From the NCBI RefSeq assembly GCF_900112195.1, contig NZ_FOKR01000009.1, positions 102,047-166,046 on the forward strand: DNA of 64,000 nucleotides, written 5' to 3'. The position numbers and the translations under genes are program-made. The DNA is from Butyrivibrio sp. YAB3001. GTDB lineage: Bacteria; Bacillota; Clostridia; Lachnospirales; Lachnospiraceae. The notes under the pieces were generated by a model, which was not told the DNA's origin, did no database searches, and saw only the letters and a program-made list of their open reading frames with translations. Of the stretch, positions 58,275 to 64,000 are shown in pieces. Every line of letters starts with the position of its first letter. Position 1 is the first letter of the stretch.

Positions 58275-59921
58275 ATGAAGAAAAAGTTATTAGCAACATT
58301 ACTTAGCGCAAGCATGGTAATGGGAATCGTAGCATGCGGCTCATCGACAGATGGAAGTACAACAAGTACTGACGCAGGAAAGACAGAGACAACAACAAGT
58401 ACTGACGCAGGAAAGACAGAGACAACAACAAATAATGTAAGCTCAGATGCTTCAGCGGTTGACACATCTGAACACGTAGTTGTTACTTACATGACAACAG
58501 GTGGCGCACCTGAAGGAAACCAGACAGATGCAATGCTTGAACAGCTTAATAAGATCCTTACAGAAAAAGTTAATGCTGAACTTGAAGTTTACTATATTGA
58601 CTGGACAGATTATCTTTCTAACTACAACTTAACACTTGCACGTATGGATGGAACAGTAGACCTTGTAGGAACAGCTTCTGACTGGCTTGATGCATGGCCA
58701 AATGCTAAGAACGGCGCTTTCCTTGAACTTTCAGAGGATATGCTTAAGACCTATGCACCTAAGACTTGGGCGTCTGTTTCACCTGAGCATTGGGAACTTT
58801 GCAAATACAACGGAAATATCTACCTTATGCCTGAAGATAATTATGCACAGTGGACTAACCACGGCTTTGCATATCGTCTTGACTGGGCAAAAGAAGCTGG
58901 ATTATCTGATGGTGTAAAGAGTTGGGAAGACCTTACAACATATTTCAGATATGTAAAAGAGACATATCCTGATGTTATTCCTTGGGATTCAGATGGTACA
59001 CAGTATGCAACAATGGTTGGTGGATGGATCACATCTCATTCTGACTATGTTTCAATTGACGGTATCAATTCAGGCGCTATGTGGGGCGGCAAAAAGAACG
59101 ACCTTTACACAGTATACTCACCTTATGTAACAGATACAGATTCACTTGTTGAATTTGCTAAGATGATGAAGGAATGGGATGAGATTGGCGTTTGGAAGAC
59201 AGACGTTCTCAACAATACAACGTCTGACAACAGAGAAGATTTCAAGATCGGACGTGTAGCAGCAGAGCAGCACCACACACAGACATGGACAGACCTTTGC
59301 TCACACAAGGATGGTTACACAATTTATGATGATCCTAAGGCTGAGACAGGCTTCTTCTACTTTGGTGAAGAGACAAATAACCTTGTAGCTCTTTCAATCA
59401 CTCATGGCGCAATGGCTATTTCAGCAGCTTCCAAGAATCCTGAGAGAGCACTTATGGTTTACGATCTTATCAGAAACGATCCTGAGTGCTACAAGCTCTT
59501 TAACTATGGTGTTGAAGGAAAGTCTTATGAGATCACAGCAGATGGCATGAGAAAGACACCTGAGGGATACAACTCAGCTACAGACGGAATTTCTGTAAAC
59601 TACTGGTGGGGACGTAATGATGACCTTGAGATCAAGGATTCTACATTGAACTGGGATGCTATCGAAAAGCTTTATGCTGAGTATGATAAGATCAAGATTG
59701 ACTATCCATATGGTCAGTTCGTTCCTGATGTAGACGATATTCAGTCAAAGATTGACAACATCAATGATATCCACACAACATATATGAAGCAGATTGCATT
59801 TGGTAAATTCCAGGGAACTGCTGAAGATATCGTTGCTGAGTATCAGGCAGCTCTTCAGAAAGCCGGTATCGATGATGTTACTGCAGAGCTTCAGAGACAG
59901 TTCGATGCTCTTTACAAGTGA
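58275..59921 (+). CDS. Extracellular sugar-binding lipoprotein of the importer
   Basis: 548 aa. Signal peptide with lipobox GIVAC (Cys at about 21), then a linker made of two exact 11-residue units (TSTDAGKTETT) encoded by two 33-base DNA repeats, then a large type-I binding protein of the LplA/YtcQ kind (VVVTYMTTGGAPEGNQTD; WTDYLSNYNLTLARMDGTVD). It captures oligosaccharides for the two permeases. Codon bias is strong, as expected for the most abundant component. AAAGGAGG precedes the start. Confidence 0.92.
   Translation: MKKKLLATLLSASMVMGIVACGSSTDGSTTSTDAGKTETTTSTDAGKTETTTNNVSSDASAVDTSEHVVVTYMTTGGAPEGNQTDAMLEQLNKILTEKVNAELEVYYIDWTDYLSNYNLTLARMDGTVDLVGTASDWLDAWPNAKNGAFLELSEDMLKTYAPKTWASVSPEHWELCKYNGNIYLMPEDNYAQWTNHGFAYRLDWAKEAGLSDGVKSWEDLTTYFRYVKETYPDVIPWDSDGTQYATMVGGWITSHSDYVSIDGINSGAMWGGKKNDLYTVYSPYVTDTDSLVEFAKMMKEWDEIGVWKTDVLNNTTSDNREDFKIGRVAAEQHHTQTWTDLCSHKDGYTIYDDPKAETGFFYFGEETNNLVALSITHGAMAISAASKNPERALMVYDLIRNDPECYKLFNYGVEGKSYEITADGMRKTPEGYNSATDGISVNYWWGRNDDLEIKDSTLNWDAIEKLYAEYDKIKIDYPYGQFVPDVDDIQSKIDNINDIHTTYMKQIAFGKFQGTAEDIVAEYQAALQKAGIDDVTAELQRQFDALYK
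58362..58427 (+). repeat. 33-bp tandem repeat in the lipoprotein linker
   Basis: Two back-to-back copies of a unit beginning ACAAGTACTGACGCAGG. The length is a multiple of three, so copy-number change keeps the frame. Confidence 0.9.
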
Positions 59922-60232
59922 TTAAGTTCTGAGTTAAAAAGGGAATACTGTGAACTATACGCAGTATTCCCTTACTTTGAGAAAAAGGAAACTGTCATTA
60001 AAAAAATCGTTTTTTGTTTTTATACCTTTACTTCAATCTACTGGGATTTGAAGTAAAGATATAAAGGCAAAAAGAAAATATGATTTCCAAATGTTACGTA
60101 GGATTGTGGCAGCGTATTGTGCGTAATAATCGTGACATAATTTTTGACCTTTACATCATGTTAAGACTGAATAATGAACTGTGAAGTTGGAGAAAGTCAC
60201 TTAGAGCTTTAATAAGGAGGTAGATAATAAAC
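59922..60232 (+). other. Intergenic region with two hairpins and a repeat element
   Basis: Hairpin GGGAATACTG/CAGTATTCCC at 59941-59971 follows the lipoprotein gene and may terminate or attenuate. A second hairpin, TTTACTTCAA/TTTGAAGTAAA, spans about 60027-60058. Repeat copy D occupies 60080-60165. No ORF. Confidence 0.6.
60080..60165 (+). repeat. 85-bp structured repeat, copy D
   Basis: ATGTTACG (60091-60098) pairs with CGTGACAT (60131-60138); the arms are identical to copy C at 47675, while parts of the loop differ. One base is deleted relative to C. Confidence 0.7.
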
Positions 60233-62101
60233 ATGGGAAAATTTGAGATTAAAGACACGTTTTATCTTAATGGTGAACCATTTAAGGTAATCTCAGGTTC
60301 TTTTCATTATTTCAGAACTGTTCCGGAATACTGGCAGGACAGACTTGAGAAACTAAAGGCACTTGGTTGTAATACTGTAGAAACTTATATTCCTTGGAAT
60401 CTTACAGAACCTAAAAAGGGCGAGTTTAATTTTGAGGGCTTTTGCGATATTGAGAAGTTCATACAGACAGCTACAGAGCTTGGACTTTATATCATTATAA
60501 GACCATCACCTTATATTTGTGCAGAATGGGAATTTGGCGGACTTCCCGCATGGCTGTTAAAAGACAGAAATATGCGTCTTCGTGTAAGCTATAAGCCATT
60601 TCTTGATGCAGTAGAAGATTACTATAAGGTTCTTATGCCAAGGATCACTAAGTATCAGATTGATAACGGTGGCAACATAATCCTTATGCAGGTAGAAAAT
60701 GAATATGGCTACTATGCAAACGACCATGAATACATGAAATTCATGACAGACCTCATGAGAAAATATGGAGTTACAGTTCCTCTCATCACTTCTGATGGCC
60801 CATATCATGAGAGTTATCGCGGCGGATATGCAGAAGGAACTCATCCTACAGGAAACTTTGGTTCCAAGACTGAAGAACGTTTCGATGTGATAAAAGACTA
60901 TGCTAATGGTGGCCCACTTATGTGCGCTGAGTTCTGGGTTGGCTGGTTTGACCACTGGGGAAATGGCGGTCACATGAAGGGCAATCTTGTCCAGAGCACC
61001 GAGGACCTTGATAAGATGCTTGAACTTGGAAATGTCAGCATTTACATGTTCCAGGGAGGCACAAACTTTGGCTTTATGAACGGTTCTAACTACTATAATG
61101 AGCTTACACCTGATGTTACAAGCTATGACTATGACGGAATTCTGACAGAGGATGGACAGATCACTGAGAAATATCGCAAGTATAAAGAAGTTATTTCAAA
61201 ATACGTTGATGTCCCTGAAGTGAATTTTAGCATGGATATAAAGAGAAAGAGCTATGGAGAGCTTACCTGCAAGGAAAAGACAAGTCTTTTCTCAGTTGTA
61301 GATGATTTAAGCACTCCTGTGCATCTGCCATATACAGTAAATATGGAGGAACTTGATCAGAGCTACGGATATATCCTTTATCGCTCAAGATTACATTCCG
61401 AGGCAGGAATTGCCAAGCTTAAGCTGTGGGAGACTGCTGACAGAGCCAATGTATTTGTTGATGAAAAACCGCTCATCACTCTTTATGATCACGAACTTGA
61501 TGCAGAACATAATATTCCTCTTGAGAAATATCTTGCATGCAGTCAGCCTGCGCAGATGCTTGCTGGAAAGTTCATGATGGAGAATGGACTTACTCCTGAG
61601 ACAGCAGCAGGTGCTATGCCCGAAGCCGGTCTTGGAACAGGTTCTTTGGCAGGACTTAATGAAAGATTTGACGTTCTTGTTGAAAACATGGGAAGAGTAA
61701 ACTTTGGACCTCGCATGGAAACTCAGAGAAAGGGTATTGGCCGTTGCGTACAGATAAACGGACATATTCACAATGACTGGGATATTTATACACTTCCTCT
61801 TGATAACATAGATAAAGTTGATTTCTCTAAGGACTACAAAGAGGGAACACCGGCATTTTATCGTTTCGCTTTTGATGTTACAGAAAAGGGCGATACTTTC
61901 CTTGACTTTGAAGGATGGGGCAAAGGTGTAGCATTCATTAATGGCTTTAATCTTGGAAGATTCTGGGAAATCGGACCTCAGAAGAGGTTGTATATACCGG
62001 CTCCACTTCTTAAGGATGGAGAAAATGAGATAATAATTTTTGAGACTGACGGCAAGGTTAAGGACACAATTGAACTTATGGATGAACCAGATATCGGATA
62101 A
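60233..62101 (+). CDS. GH35 beta-galactosidase
   Basis: 622 aa, no signal peptide, so probably intracellular and acting on imported galactosides. GH35 landmarks are FHYFRTVPEYWQDRLEKLKA, NTVETYIPWNLTEP, RPSPYICAEWEFGGLPAWLL, the acid/base MQVENEYGYY (about residue 158) and the nucleophile MCAEFWVGWFDHWG (about 234). C-terminal beta domains contain GWGKGVAFINGFNLGRFW. AAGGAGGT precedes the start. Its position after a LacI-regulated importer supports galacto-oligosaccharide or pectic galactan use. Confidence 0.95.
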   Translation: MGKFEIKDTFYLNGEPFKVISGSFHYFRTVPEYWQDRLEKLKALGCNTVETYIPWNLTEPKKGEFNFEGFCDIEKFIQTATELGLYIIIRPSPYICAEWEFGGLPAWLLKDRNMRLRVSYKPFLDAVEDYYKVLMPRITKYQIDNGGNIILMQVENEYGYYANDHEYMKFMTDLMRKYGVTVPLITSDGPYHESYRGGYAEGTHPTGNFGSKTEERFDVIKDYANGGPLMCAEFWVGWFDHWGNGGHMKGNLVQSTEDLDKMLELGNVSIYMFQGGTNFGFMNGSNYYNELTPDVTSYDYDGILTEDGQITEKYRKYKEVISKYVDVPEVNFSMDIKRKSYGELTCKEKTSLFSVVDDLSTPVHLPYTVNMEELDQSYGYILYRSRLHSEAGIAKLKLWETADRANVFVDEKPLITLYDHELDAEHNIPLEKYLACSQPAQMLAGKFMMENGLTPETAAGAMPEAGLGTGSLAGLNERFDVLVENMGRVNFGPRMETQRKGIGRCVQINGHIHNDWDIYTLPLDNIDKVDFSKDYKEGTPAFYRFAFDVTEKGDTFLDFEGWGKGVAFINGFNLGRFWEIGPQKRLYIPAPLLKDGENEIIIFETDGKVKDTIELMDEPDIG

Positions 62102-62121
62102 AAGAGTCTAAATATAAATAA

Positions 62122-62175
62122 GGACAGTTTTTGTAAGCATACAGAATATTGCTTGCGAAAACTGTCCTTTTATTA
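62122..62175 (+). terminator. Terminator of the GH35 gene
   Basis: AAGGACAGTTTTTGTAAGC pairs with GCTTGCGAAAACTGTCCTT, then TTT. Confidence 0.9.
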
Positions 62176-62302
62176 AATGATTGTTTGTGCGCAGAAGAAA
62201 CGATATGGCTATATAATATATCATTTGAATGCTCAAAATTCGCTTCCCCAAGGAGTTAGTATGATTTTAATAAAGTATGGCAGGAAGTGTTGACTGGTAA
62301 TT

Positions 62303-63883
62303 CTAATTACATTGCAGATATCCGTGCAGATGTCCGTCGAATTCTTTGAAATAAGTTTCTTCAATCTTGCGCATGAAAACAGTGATTTCTTTTTCTTCAA
62401 AGAATAGTTCAAAGCGCACTGAACCAACGCATTCGCCGATCAGATGAACGCGTATATACAATGTATTTTCTCTAAGCCAGATGGCACCTGCTGTATAGTG
62501 GGTGCCATATTTTGGAAAAATACCTTCCTGCATGTTCTGAATACCAAAGTTTATGTCATACTGAAGAGGAGAAGTAGACTTTTCATCATTTCTTATCAGT
62601 CTGAGCGTTGACACTCCGTTGTGGGATAAGTTAAGCTGAAGCGAGCTAAATCCCTGGGCGTTTTCATCAAGATCATATTTTAACACTGAGAAGTTTCCGG
62701 AGTTATCCCGTAGGCTATCTGCGGAATCAATATTGGCTCCTTTGGGATTGGCGACTCCTTTTATGAATTCGGGAAGATCCTCAAGAATCGGATTCACAAG
62801 GCGGCTTTTGGGCATTCTTGGAGGTGCTATCTCGAGGAAATTTGCAACTTCAACGAGAGAATCGTAGGCACTTTTCTTTTCATCCATTATGGTATTGAGC
62901 GGTGCATTCTTTATGCTTGGTAAAAGAATATTGTAAATCGCGTCATAAATTACCTGATTTCCGCCAGCTATTCCCTGAGTATCAGCAGTTGTCATGATGA
63001 GCAGCTCTTTTTCAGGGAGACTGATTGCCAGCTGGCCACCCATGCCGTATAAAACGTAGCCGCCCATTTCATTTTGCCATATCTGCATTCCGTAGCCGGA
63101 AGCTTCGCTTGGAAGGGGACCTGTCATGATAGTGTCACTTAAGTTTGAGGTGGCTTTTTCGATAAGCTCGGGATTTAAAAGTGTCCTCACAATACCATCA
63201 TTGCAGGTTATAGTCCCTTTTTTATCCAAAAGGAAAAGAACTTTAAGCACATCCATTGGAGTTGCCATAAGTCCGCTGCCACCGATGGATACGCCAAAAG
63301 GGTCTTTTATCATGTAGGATTCTTTGCTAAAATCCATATAGTTTAGGATTTTTTCCTTGAGATAGTCAAGCATTGGCTTTCCTGTGAGTTTCTCCACAAG
63401 AGCGCAGAGCACATGCGCAGCGGATGTATCATAGTGAAAAACAGTGCCCGGTTTATGAGTGGGAAGGGTTGTAAAAAAGCTCTTTGTCCAATCTGAAGTC
63501 ATATCTGCCTTGTAGGTTGCAGCTGCATGACAGGTGCGCATCATAAGCATATTTTTTATGGTGGTGGCTTTTATCCAGGGATGCGTATCTGCGTTTACAT
63601 ATTCCGGAAAATAGTCAGTAATAGAATCATCTAAAGTGATTTTCTTTTCTTCAAGAAGCAGAAAGATAGCTAACGCAGTAAAGCTTTTACTGATGGAAAA
63701 CATTCTGTGAAGCGTATCCTGAGCGTAAGGGGCATAGTATTTTTCTAAGACAAGTTTGTCCTGACGCATTATAAGCATAGAATGCATTGGGATGTCTTTT
63801 TTATCAAGGAAAAGAAGTAGTTCCTTAATGCTTGATGATGGGATTCCGACTTCTTCAGGCAAAGCTTTCTTAAAAGTAAACAT
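62303..63883 (-). CDS. Beta-lactamase-fold serine hydrolase (esterase/peptidase type)
   Basis: 526 aa, no signal peptide. The N-terminal 340 residues are a class C beta-lactamase-like domain: catalytic SISKSF (SxxK) at about residue 64, FHYDTSAAH (second motif with Tyr) at about 148, and GMGGQLAIS near 284 in place of the KTG box. The C-terminal 180 residues form a separate beta-rich domain. Relatives are called serine hydrolases, esterase EstB or penicillin-binding-protein-like; true beta-lactamase activity is unlikely. It is convergent with the GH35 gene. Confidence 0.87.
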   Translation of the reverse strand: MFTFKKALPEEVGIPSSSIKELLLFLDKKDIPMHSMLIMRQDKLVLEKYYAPYAQDTLHRMFSISKSFTALAIFLLLEEKKITLDDSITDYFPEYVNADTHPWIKATTIKNMLMMRTCHAAATYKADMTSDWTKSFFTTLPTHKPGTVFHYDTSAAHVLCALVEKLTGKPMLDYLKEKILNYMDFSKESYMIKDPFGVSIGGSGLMATPMDVLKVLFLLDKKGTITCNDGIVRTLLNPELIEKATSNLSDTIMTGPLPSEASGYGMQIWQNEMGGYVLYGMGGQLAISLPEKELLIMTTADTQGIAGGNQVIYDAIYNILLPSIKNAPLNTIMDEKKSAYDSLVEVANFLEIAPPRMPKSRLVNPILEDLPEFIKGVANPKGANIDSADSLRDNSGNFSVLKYDLDENAQGFSSLQLNLSHNGVSTLRLIRNDEKSTSPLQYDINFGIQNMQEGIFPKYGTHYTAGAIWLRENTLYIRVHLIGECVGSVRFELFFEEKEITVFMRKIEETYFKEFDGHLHGYLQCN

Positions 63884-63971
63884 GGCGCGCTCCTTTACTG
63901 ACAGGAAATTACTTTTTGATTATTAGATAAATGATATCATAAAAGAAAGATAATAAATATCATATAGAAAA

Positions 63972-64000
63972 TTGTTTTGTTAAAATCACTATGCTATAAT
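63972..64000 (+). promoter_or_regulatory. Possible promoter at the right edge
   Basis: TTGTTT, 17 bases, TATAAT ending on the last base; it would serve a gene outside the window. Confidence 0.45.

Noticed and set aside
1..64000. CRISPR arrays, restriction-modification or other named defence systems, insertion sequences
   Set aside because: I looked for regularly spaced direct repeats, cas genes, transposases and methylases and saw none apart from the integrase remnant.

Overview
The window looks like chromosomal DNA of a rumen or gut Lachnospiraceae, most like Butyrivibrio or Pseudobutyrivibrio. This is inferred from moderate-to-low GC, Firmicutes-type housekeeping proteins, many strong intrinsic terminators, a sortase-built pilus, a flagellar hook gene and several plant-polysaccharide enzymes. 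No ribosomal RNA or species-level marker is present, so the genus is an inference.

Layout. 1-3.4 kb: end of an iron-siderophore (FecB-CD-CD-E) import operon whose first permease carries an in-frame stop. 3.8-6 kb: a GH78 rhamnosidase. 6.2-8.1 kb: a coiled-coil protein, an interrupted flagellin-like ORF and a helicase/PLD remnant. 8.2-11.2 kb: a decayed mobile island with an integrase tail, a DUF3991-like fragment, a small XRE regulator, a zinc-ribbon membrane protein, a type I toxin-antitoxin locus too small for ordinary ORF calling, three copies of a tandem 11-bp box and a GNAT tail. 11.5-18.8 kb: NUDIX-HD fusion, AraC regulator divergent from a GH127 arabinofuranosidase, a small membrane protein, a tRNA-dihydrouridine synthase, a 34-aa zinc ribbon and cysE. 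19.1 kb: flgE.

21-33 kb: the most striking region. A c-di-GMP-I (GEMM) riboswitch with its own terminator leads into a pilus operon: coiled-coil protein, signal peptidase I, a ~1,900-aa anchored adhesin, the major pilin, a class C sortase, a proline-rich minor pilin and a second sortase. An HD-GYP c-di-GMP phosphodiesterase lies at 53.6 kb, so the window holds both a c-di-GMP sensor and an enzyme that degrades the signal. 33-40 kb: mecA behind a CIRCE heat-shock operator, an arginase-fold protein, three tRNA-Leu genes (two identical with anticodon AAG), a lipoprotein, small proteins, a metallo-hydrolase and a chemoreceptor with a large internal deletion.

40-48 kb: the dgt-dnaG-rpoD-trmK macromolecular synthesis operon bounded by two dense arrays of hairpins, a nucleoside kinase, and queT under a preQ1-I riboswitch. 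48.5 kb: rnpB. 49-53.4 kb: kduI-kduD-eda(VOC)-kdgK, which turns unsaturated uronates from pectin into KDPG and then pyruvate plus glyceraldehyde-3-phosphate. 55-62 kb: a LacI regulator with three near-identical operators, an LplB/YtcP-type oligosaccharide ABC importer and a GH35 beta-galactosidase. With GH78, GH127 and the uronate genes this fits use of rhamnogalacturonan/arabinogalactan pectin. A beta-lactamase-fold hydrolase ends the window.

Two unidentified non-coding families occur as pairs: one just after kduI and after the major pilin, the other after the nucleoside kinase and before the GH35 gene. All assignments are by eye from sequence; no database search was run.
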